A stretch of 64,000 nucleotides of DNA from Herbaspirillum sp. alder98 (GCF_020179755.1 NZ_JAIUCY010000011.1:1-64000); one strand, 5' to 3'. Positions 7,729 to 20,925 are shown, counted from the stretch's first letter. Notes: a model not told the origin generated them from the letters alone. A program made the numbers and translations.

Positions 7729-9264
7729 ATGCAAGAAGAACACAAACAATCCAACCATCATGACTGCGACCTGCTGGTGGTGGGCGGCGGCATCAATGGC
7801 GCCGGCATCGCGCGCGACGCCGCCGGTCGCGGCCTGTCGGTGGTGCTGTGCGAACAGCACGACCTGGCCGCACATACCTCGTCGTCGTCGAGCAAGTTGA
7901 TCCACGGCGGCCTGCGCTATCTCGAGCATTACGAATTCGGCCTGGTGCGCAAGGCGCTGATCGAACGCGAAGTGCTGTTGCGCAGCGCGCCGCACATCAT
8001 GTGGCCGATGCGCTTCGTCATGCCGCACGACGAAGGCCAGCGGCCGGCCTGGCTGATCCGCCTGGGCATGTTCCTGTATGACCACCTGGCGCGGCGCGAA
8101 CTGCTGCCCGGCTCGCGCACGCTCGACCTGCGTCGGCATGCCTCCGGTGCGCCGCTCAAGCCCCAGTTCAAGCGTGGCTTCGTGTATTCCGACGGCTGGG
8201 TCGACGACGCCCGGCTGGTGGTGCTCAATGCGCTGGGCGCGGCCGACCAGGGTGCGCGCGTCTTCACCCGTACGCGCTGCACCTCGCTCAAGCGCGAAGA
8301 TGGCGCCTGGCTGGCCGAGCTGCAGCATGCCGATGGCAGCGTCAGCACCGTGCGCGCACGGGGCGCGGTCAATGCGGCCGGCCCCTGGGTGGCGCGCTTC
8401 CTGGGGGAAGCCGCGCAAGTGCGCTCGACCAAGTCGGTACGCCTGATCAAGGGCAGCCACATCGTGGTGCGCCGCCTGTTCGAACATGACCACGCCTATA
8501 TCTTCCAGAATCCCGATGGTCGCATCGTCTTTGCGATTCCGTATGAGCGCGACTTCACGCTCATCGGCACCACCGACGTCGAATACCAGGGACCGACCGA
8601 GAACGTGGTCATCTCGGAAGAAGAGATCGACTACCTGTGCACCCTCTCCAACCGCTATTTCAGTCGCCCCATCAGTCCCGGCGACGTGGTGTGGTCCTAT
8701 TCCGGGGTGCGGCCGCTGCTGGAAGACGCCGCCGCCGATGCCTCTGCGGTGACCCGCGACTACCAGCTCGATCTCAATACCGACGGCGCCCCGCTGTTAT
8801 CGGTCTTCGGCGGCAAGATCACCACCTTCCGCAAGCTGGCCGAAGAGGCGGTCGACCTGATCGCGCCCACGCTCGGCAACCAGCGTGGTCCATGGACGGC
8901 CAACGCCTGCCTGCCCGGCGGCGACCTGTTCGGTCCCAAGCCCGACAATCGTTCGGTGCGTGAATTCGATGGCTTCGTGCAGCAATTGCAGGCACGTTAT
9001 AGCTGGCTGTCGCCGGCGCTGCTGCAGCGCTATGCGCGCGCCTATGGCAGCCGGGTCCATCAGCTGCTGGACGGCTGCACATCGTTGCAAGACATGGGAG
9101 ATCAGATTCTCGACGGGCTGTTTGCCGCCGAGGTGAAGTATCTGCAGCAGCACGAATGGGCTACCTGCGCTGCCGATATCCTGTGGCGCCGCTCCAAGCT
9201 CGGCCTGCATCTGCCTGCGGGCAGCGCGGCCCTGCTGGATGGCTGGCTGGCCGCGCAGATTTAA
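7729..9264 (+). CDS. glpD: Aerobic glycerol-3-phosphate dehydrogenase
   Basis: FAD-dependent membrane-associated enzyme of 511 residues that oxidises glycerol-3-phosphate to dihydroxyacetone phosphate and passes electrons to quinone. The FAD-binding fingerprint VVGGGINGAGIARDAAGRG is at about residues 16-34, followed by SSKLIHGGLRYLEHYEF and the later SGVRPLL motif, all typical of GlpD. It lies 43 bases after the second phnE gene with no terminator between, so it is probably in the phn operon. No glpF, glpK or glpR gene is near. The ribosome-binding site is weak, but no other start gives the FAD fold intact. Family confidence is high; the operon role is inferred. Confidence 0.95.
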   Translation: MQEEHKQSNHHDCDLLVVGGGINGAGIARDAAGRGLSVVLCEQHDLAAHTSSSSSKLIHGGLRYLEHYEFGLVRKALIEREVLLRSAPHIMWPMRFVMPHDEGQRPAWLIRLGMFLYDHLARRELLPGSRTLDLRRHASGAPLKPQFKRGFVYSDGWVDDARLVVLNALGAADQGARVFTRTRCTSLKREDGAWLAELQHADGSVSTVRARGAVNAAGPWVARFLGEAAQVRSTKSVRLIKGSHIVVRRLFEHDHAYIFQNPDGRIVFAIPYERDFTLIGTTDVEYQGPTENVVISEEEIDYLCTLSNRYFSRPISPGDVVWSYSGVRPLLEDAAADASAVTRDYQLDLNTDGAPLLSVFGGKITTFRKLAEEAVDLIAPTLGNQRGPWTANACLPGGDLFGPKPDNRSVREFDGFVQQLQARYSWLSPALLQRYARAYGSRVHQLLDGCTSLQDMGDQILDGLFAAEVKYLQQHEWATCAADILWRRSKLGLHLPAGSAALLDGWLAAQI

Positions 9265-9291
9265 TCTGCACCGGCCCTGGCCGCTGGTGGA

Positions 9292-9915
9292 TCAGGCCGC
9301 CAGCAGGTAAGCGCCCACGGCGGCGATGCCGACGCCGCCGATGCGCACCACGCGGTCGGCCATCTGACGGCCGGCCACCACGCCCACGATCAAGCCTGCT
9401 GCGTGCAGGATGGCCGTGGCCAGCACGAAGCCGGCGCCATACAGGGCGGCCATCGAGCCATGCGGCAATTCGGTGCCGTGCGCATAGCCGTGGAACAGCG
9501 CGAACAGCGACACCACCAGGGTGCTGCCCCACAACGGCAGGCGCACCGCAAACGCGATCAACAGACCCAGTACCGCCACCGAGGCAGCAATCCCGGTCTC
9601 CACGCCCGGCAGCGACAGGCCGGCCACCGCCAGCAAGGCGCCCACCACCATCATCAGCGGAAACGCCAGCGGCAGCACCCACAGTGCGCGCTGCTTGTTC
9701 TGCGCCGCCCACAGGCCCACTGCCAGCATCGCCAGCAGGTGATCGATGCCCGAGAACGGGTGCTCGAAGCCGGCGCCGAAGCTGGCGCTGGCATTCATCA
9801 CCGAATCCGGATGGCCGGGGTGCGCCAGGGCGCTGCCGGCGGCCAGCGCGGTCAAGGCCAGCACGCCCAGGCGTGCGCGGTTTGTGGTCAACATCTTGGT
9901 CGAAATGGCAGACAT
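9292..9915 (-). CDS. ureJ: HupE/UreJ family nickel-permease-like protein
   Basis: Integral membrane protein of 207 residues with a signal-like first segment, AHPGHPD, then HPFSGIDHLLAML and HGYAHGTELP, the histidine motifs of the HupE/UreJ family. Members are thought to bring nickel to urease or hydrogenase. AGGAGA precedes the ATG at 9915. It is the last gene of the urt-ure array, 45 bp after ureG, and converges with glpD. Urease needs two Ni ions per active site, so a nickel supply role fits the context. Confidence 0.9.
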   Translation of the reverse strand: MSAISTKMLTTNRARLGVLALTALAAGSALAHPGHPDSVMNASASFGAGFEHPFSGIDHLLAMLAVGLWAAQNKQRALWVLPLAFPLMMVVGALLAVAGLSLPGVETGIAASVAVLGLLIAFAVRLPLWGSTLVVSLFALFHGYAHGTELPHGSMAALYGAGFVLATAILHAAGLIVGVVAGRQMADRVVRIGGVGIAAVGAYLLAA

Positions 9916-9960
9916 GTTTTCTCCTGGTGAATCTTTCGCGGGGTTGTTCTTCGATGTGGC

Positions 9961-10593
<633 letters not shown>

Positions 10594-10629
10594 GTCTCTA
10601 AATCTCTCTGGTAATTGAAACGTATTGCA

Positions 10630-11322
10630 TCAGGAACGGTAGATCCGGCTGTATTGCACTTCATGCTGCATCGACAGCAGCGACAGGCCGGGCGACCAGT
10701 TCGACAGCTCGTCGTCGTCCAGCGCATGCGCCTGGGTTGCCGCCTGTTCCAGTTCGGCACGCAAGGATAACAAGATGCGCTGGCCCGCGACCTGGCCCAG
10801 CGGCACCGTTTTCACGCACGCCAGCACCTGGTTCTCGGCCCACGAAAACAGCATGCCCAGCAGCGCCGCCTCGCACGGCACCTGCAGCGTCACCGCGGCA
10901 AACGCGAGCGCGGTCGGCAACGGCACCTCGGGCTGCGACTGCAGTATCGCTACCAGCGCCTCGTCGCCCAGCTTCAGGTCGGTCGCCAGCTTGCCCAGCG
11001 AATAGCCCATCTGTATCGTCTCGGCGCGAAACTCGGAGGTATCCCGGGCCGCCACGAAGCGCTCGGTCCATAGCGCCACCTGATCCGCATCGCGCAACTC
11101 GAAGGCGCGCACCAGGCGGCAGAAGATCGGCGCCTCGAAGCGCGCCATCACTTCGTGCAATGCCTGCACGATCCAGTTCCTGGCGCTGGCTTCGGTATTG
11201 ACCCGGCCGCTTTCGATGGCCGCCTCCAGCCCTTGCGAATAGCTGTAGCCGCCGATCGGCAGCGATGGGCTGGCCAACTGCAGCAGATGCAGCAAGGCGG
11301 TCGCTTGCATCGACTCGACCAT
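10630..11322 (-). CDS. ureF: Urease accessory protein UreF
   Basis: Accessory protein of 230 residues. The segment LASPSLPIGGYSYSQGLE near the N-terminus is diagnostic of UreF, which acts with UreD and UreG in the nickel-loading complex. The ATG at 11322 (MVESMQ) has GAGG just upstream and begins four bases after the ureE stop; a second ATG at 11310 (MQATALL) is the start seen in many homologues and cannot be excluded. Confidence 0.94.
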   Translation of the reverse strand: MVESMQATALLHLLQLASPSLPIGGYSYSQGLEAAIESGRVNTEASARNWIVQALHEVMARFEAPIFCRLVRAFELRDADQVALWTERFVAARDTSEFRAETIQMGYSLGKLATDLKLGDEALVAILQSQPEVPLPTALAFAAVTLQVPCEAALLGMLFSWAENQVLACVKTVPLGQVAGQRILLSLRAELEQAATQAHALDDDELSNWSPGLSLLSMQHEVQYSRIYRS

Positions 11323-11326
11323 GGCC

Positions 11327-11857
11327 TCAGCTGTCCTGCTTGTCGCCGGGGCGGTGGATCTTCTGGCGCAGCGGGATCGGCGCCAGCGGGTTGTGGTGAT
11401 GGTCGTCGCCATGATGGTGATGACCGCCGCCATAGGCGCCCGACTCGGGCTCGAATGCGGCCTGCTCTTCACGCACCTGCGCGCCCAGGCCTTCCAGCAT
11501 TTCCTTGAGCACCGGATCGCGCCGGATACGCAGGAACCCCACTCCGGCCTCATGGCCGATATGGGCTTGCGTGTGGCGATTGCCCAGGTGGAAAGCGCAG
11601 CGCAGCAATAGATGCGCATCGCTGGCATCGACCCGGTAGGTGGCTTCGGCCGCCGCCGTGATCTTCACCACGCGGCCATCGTCGCCGCGCAGCAGGTCGC
11701 CATGGCGCAGCACCGTGCCGCGCAGGGTGAAGACGGCGACATCTTCGCCTGAGGTCATGGTGGCGCGCAGGCGGCTCTTTTCGCGCTGGTCGTAGGGCAG
11801 CACCAGTTCGCCGTCGATCTGGTCGGCCTGTTCGATCTTGGTATTGAGTGTCAGCAT
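11327..11857 (-). CDS. ureE: Urease nickel metallochaperone UreE
   Basis: Nickel chaperone of 176 residues. It begins MLTLNTKIEQ and has the family core LPYDQREKSRLRA and FHLGNRHTQAHIG. The C-terminus carries a histidine cluster, GGHHHHGDDHHH, which binds extra nickel in UreE proteins that have it. The ATG at 11857 is used rather than an in-frame TTG further upstream. It lies 18 bp after ureC. Confidence 0.95.
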   Translation of the reverse strand: MLTLNTKIEQADQIDGELVLPYDQREKSRLRATMTSGEDVAVFTLRGTVLRHGDLLRGDDGRVVKITAAAEATYRVDASDAHLLLRCAFHLGNRHTQAHIGHEAGVGFLRIRRDPVLKEMLEGLGAQVREEQAAFEPESGAYGGGHHHHGDDHHHNPLAPIPLRQKIHRPGDKQDS

Positions 11858-11875
11858 GAGGTGGTCGTGAATCAA

Positions 11876-13576
<1,701 letters not shown>

Positions 13577-13577
13577 C

Positions 13578-13907
13578 TCATTGCCCCTTGTCGAGTTGTT
13601 TCTTAAGCCGGCCCATCACCAGCGCATTGAAGCCGTACACGCGACGGTCCCCTGCCAGCGCCACCAGCTCCACCGTGCGCTGCTGGCCCGGCTCGAAGCG
13701 CACCGCAGTGCCGGCCGCGATGTTGAGCCGCATGCCGTAAGCCACATGGCGTTCGAACAGCAACGCCGGGTTGGTCTCGTAGAAATGGAAATGGGAACCC
13801 ACCTGTATCGGCCGGTCGCCGCTGTTGGCCACCGTCACGGTGGCCGTCGGACGTCCCGCGTTGAGTTCGATCTCGCCGGGTTCGACCAGCATTTCGCCTG
13901 GAATCAT
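13578..13907 (-). CDS. ureB: Urease beta subunit
   Basis: Small structural subunit of 109 residues. [16 protein letters not shown] and [11 protein letters not shown] are the usual UreB signatures. AGGAG lies six bases before the ATG at 13907; an in-frame TTG one codon upstream is less likely. It is 15 bp after ureA and one base before ureC. Confidence 0.96.
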   Translation of the reverse strand: MIPGEMLVEPGEIELNAGRPTATVTVANSGDRPIQVGSHFHFYETNPALLFERHVAYGMRLNIAAGTAVRFEPGQQRTVELVALAGDRRVYGFNALVMGRLKKQLDKGQ

Positions 13908-13922
13908 CAAGAGCTCCTGGAA

Positions 13923-14225
13923 TCAGGGAATCGGATTGTGCACGGTGACCAGCTTGCTGCCATCCGGGAAGGTCGCCTCGACCTGGATGTCGGGGATCAT
14001 CTCGGCGATGCCCTCCATCACGTCGGCGCGGGTCAGGATGGTGGCGCCCTCGGACATCAGTTCGGCCACCGTCTTGCCATCGCGCGCGCCTTCCATGATG
14101 GCGGCGGTGATCAGCGCCACCGCCTCGGGATAGTTGAGCTTGAGGCCGCGCGCGCGACGCCGTTCGGCCAGCAACGCGGCGGTAAAGATCAGCAGCTTGT
14201 CTTTTTCTCTCGGGGTCAGATCCAT
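13923..14225 (-). CDS. ureA: Urease gamma subunit
   Basis: Smallest urease subunit, 100 residues, starting [23 protein letters not shown] and containing [10 protein letters not shown] and VPDIQVE-type sequence ([13 protein letters not shown]), which is standard for UreA. It lies 51 bp after ureD. Confidence 0.97.
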   Translation of the reverse strand: MDLTPREKDKLLIFTAALLAERRRARGLKLNYPEAVALITAAIMEGARDGKTVAELMSEGATILTRADVMEGIAEMIPDIQVEATFPDGSKLVTVHNPIP

Positions 14226-14276
14226 GTTGGCTCCCGGCCGTCATGCGGCCATAGCAGTCTAAGATAATCGGATGGT

Positions 14277-15161
14277 TCAGGTATTCCAGATACGCGGGAT
14301 AGCCGCCTGTCGCGCCAGCACCGCCGGGCGCAGCACATGCCATGCCGCATGCAACCACTGGCGCGCGACCAGGCTGGATTGTCCCATGTAGCGCGCCACC
14401 AGCACCTGCTTCATCAACGTGGCGCCGCTGCGCCCTTCCAGGCCCAGCGCATCGATGTGCTGGCGCAATTGCGACAGCAGGGCATTGTCCATGCCGTCGC
14501 CCACCGCCACCAGCGTGGCGCAGATGGTCTGGCCGTCCAGCGCCAGGGGGCCTGTCATGGCGCCCTGTTCGGCCTGCAGGCGGCCTTGTTCGAACCATAC
14601 GAGCTTGCCGCCACGGCGGATGCTGGTGCGCTGGGCCACGCTGCCGCGCTGGAACACCTCGCCCGACGCGGTGCGGCCAAAGCACAGGATCTCGGCGCCG
14701 ATGTAGGCCGCATCGGCGGCCAGCTCGACCTCATGCGTCATGCGCACATCGGCGGCGTCGAAGAAGATGGTTTCCTGCGGCAGCCATTCCAGCGTGGCGC
14801 CGGCCTGCGCCTGCAGGCGCACGGCCTGCTGCGACTGGCGGCCATGGGCGCGATACCACTTGCCCGCGCCCGGCGTTGTCAGCAATGCATGGGCGCCGGC
14901 GCCCACCTCGGCGCTGATGTCGAGCTGGTCGCCGCCGACGATGCCGCCGGGCGGATGCACGATCACGGCGTGACACACCGAGGCGTGCTCGGGGTACAGG
15001 GGTTTCTGTACCCGCAAGGGGCCGAAGTGCTGGCGCCGCGTCAGGCGGGTGACCCCGCCGTCATCGGTAAAGCCGAGCGCCAGGCGTGCCTGGTCCGGCG
15101 CATGGCGCGCTTCGGAAGCAGCTGTCACGACGGGTTCTGCCTGGCCGGAAATTCGTTTCAT
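14277..15161 (-). CDS. ureD: Urease accessory protein UreD
   Basis: Accessory scaffold protein of 294 residues that binds apo-urease and recruits UreF and UreG. Signatures include PLYPEHASVCHAVIVHPPGG, GKWYRA and the ETIFFDAA segment. It begins the structural/accessory group, 65 bp after urtE, with no T-run terminator between, so the urease genes probably continue the urt transcript. Confidence 0.94.
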   Translation of the reverse strand: MKRISGQAEPVVTAASEARHAPDQARLALGFTDDGGVTRLTRRQHFGPLRVQKPLYPEHASVCHAVIVHPPGGIVGGDQLDISAEVGAGAHALLTTPGAGKWYRAHGRQSQQAVRLQAQAGATLEWLPQETIFFDAADVRMTHEVELAADAAYIGAEILCFGRTASGEVFQRGSVAQRTSIRRGGKLVWFEQGRLQAEQGAMTGPLALDGQTICATLVAVGDGMDNALLSQLRQHIDALGLEGRSGATLMKQVLVARYMGQSSLVARQWLHAAWHVLRPAVLARQAAIPRIWNT

Positions 15162-15226
15162 ACGGGTTATCGATGCGATGGTGGGCGGCAGCCGCGAGTG
15201 TAGCGCAAGCTGCCCGGCCCGATGCC

Positions 15227-15925
15227 TTACACGGCCAGATGCTTCTTGACGTGCTCGCCGTCCATCTCGGCCTGCACGCCCGAGGCCACTACTTCGCCGC
15301 GCGACATCACCACGAAGGTATCGGCCAGCTCACGTGCAAAATCGAAATACTGCTCGCACAGCAGGATGCCGATGTCGCCCCGCTGACGCAGCAGGCTGAT
15401 GACGCGCCCAATGTCCTTGATGATCGATGGCTGGATACCCTCGGTCGGTTCGTCCAGGATGATCAGCTTGGGTTCGGCCAGCAAGGCGCGGGCGATGGCC
15501 AACTGCTGCTGCTGGCCGCCGGAGAGGTCGCCGCCGCGCCGGTGCAGCATTTCCTTCAACACCGGAAACAGTTCGTAGACCTCGCCCTTGATGGTCGAGG
15601 CGCGGCGGCCCGACTTGGTGGCCATGCCCATCAACAGATTTTCTTCCACCGTCAGGCGCGCGAAGATCTCGCGCCCCTGCGGCACATAGGCCACGCCCAG
15701 CTTGGCGCGCTGGTGGGGTTTCAGTTTAGTGATGTCTTGGCCTTCGAACACGACATTGCCGGCTGCCACCGGCAACACGCCCATGAGGCACTTCAGCAGC
15801 GTGGTCTTGCCCACGCCATTGCGCCCCAGCAGCGACAGGCACTTGCCTTTTTCGACCGAGATCGACACCCCGCGCAAGGTATGCGCCGCGCCGTAGTACT
15901 GGTTGAGTTGAGTCACTTGCAACAT
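15227..15925 (-). CDS. urtE: Urea ABC transporter ATPase UrtE
   Basis: LivF-like ATPase of 232 residues. Walker A GRNGVGKT is at 34-41, followed by LSGGQ and ILDEPTEGIQPSII. The sequence EPTEGIQPSII and the short length are typical of UrtE. It pairs with UrtD to drive urea uptake through UrtB and UrtC. Its start lies three bases after the urtD stop. Confidence 0.95.
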   Translation of the reverse strand: MLQVTQLNQYYGAAHTLRGVSISVEKGKCLSLLGRNGVGKTTLLKCLMGVLPVAAGNVVFEGQDITKLKPHQRAKLGVAYVPQGREIFARLTVEENLLMGMATKSGRRASTIKGEVYELFPVLKEMLHRRGGDLSGGQQQQLAIARALLAEPKLIILDEPTEGIQPSIIKDIGRVISLLRQRGDIGILLCEQYFDFARELADTFVVMSRGEVVASGVQAEMDGEHVKKHLAV

Positions 15926-15928
15926 GTG

Positions 15929-16782
<854 letters not shown>

Positions 16783-16786
<4 letters not shown>

Positions 16787-17892
16787 GCGGCCTCCTTGGA
16801 CGCCGGTGCTGCGTCTGGCTTCTTCAGTTTTTGAATCAGGCCCACGATCCCCTGCGGCATGAACAGCGTGACCAGGATGAAGATCAGGCCCAGCGCATAC
16901 AGCCAGAGGTCGGGGAAGGCCGCCGTGAACCAGCTCTTGAGGCCATTGACGGTAAAGGCGCCGATGATCGGTCCCAGCAGCGATCCGCGTCCGCCGACGG
17001 CGGCCCAGATCACCATCTCGATGGAGTTCGCCGGCGACATCTCGGACGGATTGATGATGCCCACCTGCGGTACATACAAGGCGCCGGCAATACCGCAGAT
17101 CACGGCCGACAGGGTCCACACGAAGAGCTTGAACCACAGCGGGTTGTAGCCGATGAACATCAGGCGCGATTCCGAATCGCGCACGCCCTGCAGCACGCGC
17201 CCCAGTTTGGAGGTGACGATCAGGCGGCACAGCAGCAGCGCGCCCAGCAGCAACACCAGCGTGACCAGGTAGAGCGCGGCCTTGGTGCCGGGCGCGGTGA
17301 TGGTAAAACCGAGGATGCGCTTGAAGTCGGTGAAGCCGTTGTTGCCGCCGAAGCCGGTGTCGTTGCGGAAGAACAGCAGCATGAAGGCAAACGTCATGGC
17401 CTGCGTGATGATCGAGAAGTACACGCCCTTGATGCGCGAGCGGAAGGCAAAATAACCGAACACGAACGCCAGCAGGCCCGGCACCAGCACCACCAGCAGC
17501 ATGGCGAACCAGAAGTGCTCGGTCATCCACCAGTACCACGGATAGGCCTTCCAGTTGAGAAACACCATGAAGTCCGGCAGGTTGCTCTGGTAGACGCCAT
17601 CGCGGCCGATGGCGCGCATCAGGTACATGCCGTGCGCATAGCCGCCCAGCGCAAAGAACACACCGTGGCCCAGCGACAGGATGCCGGTATAGCCCCACAC
17701 CAGGTCCAGCGCCAGCGCCGCCATGGCGTAGCACATGAACTTGCCGGTCAGGGCGATGGTGTAGCTCGACACGTGCAGCGCGCTGTCGGCCGGGAAGATC
17801 AGGTTGCAGATCGGCAGCAGCGCCAGCACGACGGTGCACACCACGATGCCGGTCCAGGCCGGCCGCGAAAACAATGAAGGTCGGATAATCAT
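16783..17892 (-). CDS. urtC: Urea ABC transporter permease UrtC
   Basis: LivM-like inner-membrane permease of 369 residues, hydrophobic throughout, with the conserved GYTGILSLGHGVFFALGGYA and TGFGGNNGFTDF sequences of UrtC. It overlaps urtB and urtD by four bases on each side, so the three genes are translationally coupled. Confidence 0.95.
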
Positions 17893-19505
17893 TCGACGCT
17901 CCTGCCCTTGAGTGCGAAGAGGCCTTGCGGACGCTTCTGGATGAAAACGATGATGAACACCAGGATGGCGATCTTGGCCAGCACCGCGCCGGCCACCGGT
18001 TCCAGGAATTTATTGACCTCGCCCAGTCCGAAGGCGGCGATCACGGTGCCAGCCAGCTGGCCCACGCCCCCCAGCACCACCACCATGAACGAGTCGACGA
18101 TATAACCCTGCCCCAGGTCGGGGCCGACATTGCCCAGCTGCGACAGCGCCACGCCGCCCAGGCCGGCGATGCCGCAGCCGAGGCCGAAGGTCATCATGTC
18201 GATGCGCCCGGTCGATACGCCCACGCACGAAGCCATGCGACGGTTCTGGGTGACCGCCCGCACGAACAGCCCCAGGCGCGTCTTGTTGAGGATCAGCCAG
18301 ACCGCCAGCACCACGAACAGCGCAAAGAACACGATCACGATGCGGTTGTACGACAGCACCAGCGAACCCAGTACGGTGACCCCGCCCGACATCCAGCTGG
18401 GGTTGGCCACTTCGACGTTCTGGGCGCCGAAGATCGATCGCACGCCTTGCATCAGCATCAGGCTGATGCCCCAGGTGCAGAGCAGGGTTTCCAGCGGCCT
18501 TCCGTAGAGCCAGCGAATCACCAGCCGCTCCAGCGCGATGCCGACGGCGGCGGCGACGATGAAGGCTGCCGGCAGCGCCACCACCAGGTAGGCATCGATG
18601 GCACCGGGGAAGAACTTGCGAAACACCATCTGGCACACGTAGGTGGTGTAGGCGCCGATCATCAGCAGTTCGCCGTGCGCCATGTTGATGATGCCCATCA
18701 GGCCGAAGGTGATCGCCAGGCCCAGCGCGGCCAGCAACAGCACGCTGCCCAGCGATATGCCGTAGAACAGCTTGCCGGCGAAGTCGACGATGGACAGGTG
18801 GCGATCCAGCGCGGCCAGGGTGCGCACCGCCTCGATGCGCACGCCTTCGTCGGCTTCGGCGTAGCTGCCGTCAGGGTTCTTGGCCAGCAGTTGTTCCAGC
18901 GCCGGCTTGAGCGCGGCATTGGTGGTCTCGGCCAGCGTCTTGACGGCGGCGCGGCGGGTGACCGGGTCCGGCGCGTGCAGGTTGGCGGTGGCTTGCACCT
19001 GTTGCAGGATGTCCTTGACCTGGGCGTCGTTTTCCTTGGCCAGCGCTTTCTGGATCAGCGGCAGCTGGGCCGGATCGGCGCTCTTGAGCAGGTCGATGGC
19101 GGCGGCCATGCGCTCGTCGCGGTTGGCCGACAGCAACTTCAGGCCCGACAGTGCGCCATCGACGGCGCCGCGCAGCCGGTTGTTGATGGTGATGCCTTCG
19201 GCATCATCAGGCGCCGGCGCGGTCTTGTCGGTGGCGGGATCGAAGGCATTGCCGGCGTCGTCGACGATCAGCACCTGGCCGCCCGGCGTGGCGTACAGTG
19301 CCTCGCTGTTCAAGGCCTTGAGCACGCGCACGGCGTCGTCGGTGGCCAGGGCGGCGATCTGGTTGACCGCCGCAATGCGGGCGTCGGGGTCGTCTCCCCC
19401 CAGTGGCTTCAACAGTGCGGGGTCGATCGCGGCGGAGGCGGCAAGCGCATGCGCGCAGAGCCACGTCGCAAGCAGGACGCGCAAGAACTGGATGGCTGGT
19501 TTCAT
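17889..19505 (-). CDS. urtB: Urea ABC transporter permease UrtB
   Basis: LivH-like permease of 538 residues. The first 250 or so residues form an exported region after a signal peptide (ALAASA-AIDP), a feature of UrtB that sets it apart from LivH; the rest is a membrane domain with GLMGIINMAHGELLMIGAY. The ATG at 19505 fits the signal peptide; an upstream in-frame extension is not supported. It lies 166 bp after urtA, a gap that holds a strong hairpin. Confidence 0.94.
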   Translation of the reverse strand: MKPAIQFLRVLLATWLCAHALAASAAIDPALLKPLGGDDPDARIAAVNQIAALATDDAVRVLKALNSEALYATPGGQVLIVDDAGNAFDPATDKTAPAPDDAEGITINNRLRGAVDGALSGLKLLSANRDERMAAAIDLLKSADPAQLPLIQKALAKENDAQVKDILQQVQATANLHAPDPVTRRAAVKTLAETTNAALKPALEQLLAKNPDGSYAEADEGVRIEAVRTLAALDRHLSIVDFAGKLFYGISLGSVLLLAALGLAITFGLMGIINMAHGELLMIGAYTTYVCQMVFRKFFPGAIDAYLVVALPAAFIVAAAVGIALERLVIRWLYGRPLETLLCTWGISLMLMQGVRSIFGAQNVEVANPSWMSGGVTVLGSLVLSYNRIVIVFFALFVVLAVWLILNKTRLGLFVRAVTQNRRMASCVGVSTGRIDMMTFGLGCGIAGLGGVALSQLGNVGPDLGQGYIVDSFMVVVLGGVGQLAGTVIAAFGLGEVNKFLEPVAGAVLAKIAILVFIIVFIQKRPQGLFALKGRSVE

Positions 19506-19633
19506 TATCGTGTTGCGCTGCGACGCGCAGGGGCCGGGCACGGAAAGCGGGTGCCGGAACACGGAGCGGTCGGTATGCGGCTTTTTTGTCGTGGTGGGTC
19601 CTGCACCCCGGGCATCGCCCTGCAATGCCCGGG

Positions 19634-19664
19634 GCCGGCTGCGCATCATCGACGCGCAGCCGGC
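19634..19664 (-). other. Intercistronic hairpin between urtA and urtB
   Basis: A perfect 11-bp GC-rich stem, GCCGGCTGCGC with GCGCAGCCGGC, closes a 9-base loop just after the urtA stop. No T run follows in the direction of transcription, so it is more likely an mRNA 3'-end stabiliser or partial attenuator than a full terminator. Confidence 0.7.
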
Positions 19665-19671
19665 AAGCCGA

Positions 19672-20925
19672 TTACATCTTCTGCTTGCCTTCGTTACCCG
19701 GAATGTACGGGCTCCACGGTTGCGCGCGGATGGTGGTCTTGGTCTTGTTGACCACGTTGAACTGACCGTCGGCCTTGATTTCGCCGATCATCACTGGTTT
19801 GTGCAGGTGATGGTTGGTCTTGTCCATTTCCAGTTCATAGCCGGACGGCGCCTTGAACTTCTGGCCACCCATGGCGGCGATCACCTTGTCGGTGTCGGTG
19901 GTCTTGGCCTTTTCCACGGCCTGCTTCCACATGTAGATGCCCACGTAGGTGGCTTCCATCGGATCGTTGGTCACGACGGTGTCGGCGTTAGGCAGGTTCT
20001 TGGCCTTGGCATAGGCCTTCCACTTCTTGATGAAGGCGGTGTTGACCGGATTCTTCACCGATTCGAAGTAGTTCCAGGCGGCCAGGTGGCCCACCAGCGG
20101 CTTGGTGTCGACGCCGCGCAGTTCTTCTTCACCCACCGAGAACGCCACCACCGGCACGTCGGTCGCCTTCAGGCCGGCGTTGCCCAGTTCCTTGTAGAAC
20201 GGCACGTTGGAGTCGCCATTGATGGTCGAGATCACGGCGGTCTTGCCACCGGCCGAGAACTTCTTGATGTTGGCCACGATGGTCTGGTAGTCGGAGTGAC
20301 CGAACGGGGTATAGACCTCGTCGATGTCCGAATCCTTCACGCCCTTGCTATGCAGGAAAGCGCGCAGGATCTTGTTGGTGGTGCGCGGATACACGTAGTC
20401 GGTGCCCAGCAGCACGAAACGCTTGGCGCCGCCGCCTTCCTTCGACATCAGGTATTCGGTGGCGGGGATGGCCTGCTGGTTCGGTGCGGCGCCGGTATAG
20501 AACACGTTCTTTTCCAGCTCTTCACCTTCGTACTGCACCGGGTAGAACAGCAGGCTGTTCAATTCCTTGAAGACCGGCAACACCGACTTGCGCGAGACCG
20601 AGGTCCAGCAGCCGAACACCACCGACACCTTGTCCTGCGAGATCAGCTGGCGTGCCTTCTCGGCAAACAGCGGCCAGTTGGAGGCCGGGTCGACGATCAC
20701 CGGTTCCAGTTTCTTGCCATTGACGCCGCCGGCGGCGTTGATTTCTTCGATTGTCATCAATGCCACGTCCTTGAGCGAAGTCTCGGAGATGGCCATCGTG
20801 CCAGAGAGGGAGTGCAGGATGCCGACCTTGATGGTGTCCGCCGCGAAGGCGGAGGGCAGCCAGGAAGAAGCGGCGAGCGCGAAGGCGCCGAGTGCAGTTG
20901 CTTTCAGTACGTTACGACGTGACAT
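19672..20925 (-). CDS. urtA: Urea ABC transporter substrate-binding protein UrtA
   Basis: Periplasmic urea-binding protein of 417 residues. The leader carries a twin-arginine-like SRRNVLKATALGAFALAAS, suggesting Tat export. The mature part starts DTIKVGILHSLSGTMAISE, the hallmark of UrtA, with LFYPVQYEG and GTDYVYPRT further on. The ATG at 20925 is supported by the leader. It is the first gene of the urea locus, about 44 nt downstream of the predicted start of a sigma-54 promoter. Confidence 0.97.
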   Translation of the reverse strand: MSRRNVLKATALGAFALAASSWLPSAFAADTIKVGILHSLSGTMAISETSLKDVALMTIEEINAAGGVNGKKLEPVIVDPASNWPLFAEKARQLISQDKVSVVFGCWTSVSRKSVLPVFKELNSLLFYPVQYEGEELEKNVFYTGAAPNQQAIPATEYLMSKEGGGAKRFVLLGTDYVYPRTTNKILRAFLHSKGVKDSDIDEVYTPFGHSDYQTIVANIKKFSAGGKTAVISTINGDSNVPFYKELGNAGLKATDVPVVAFSVGEEELRGVDTKPLVGHLAAWNYFESVKNPVNTAFIKKWKAYAKAKNLPNADTVVTNDPMEATYVGIYMWKQAVEKAKTTDTDKVIAAMGGQKFKAPSGYELEMDKTNHHLHKPVMIGEIKADGQFNVVNKTKTTIRAQPWSPYIPGNEGKQKM

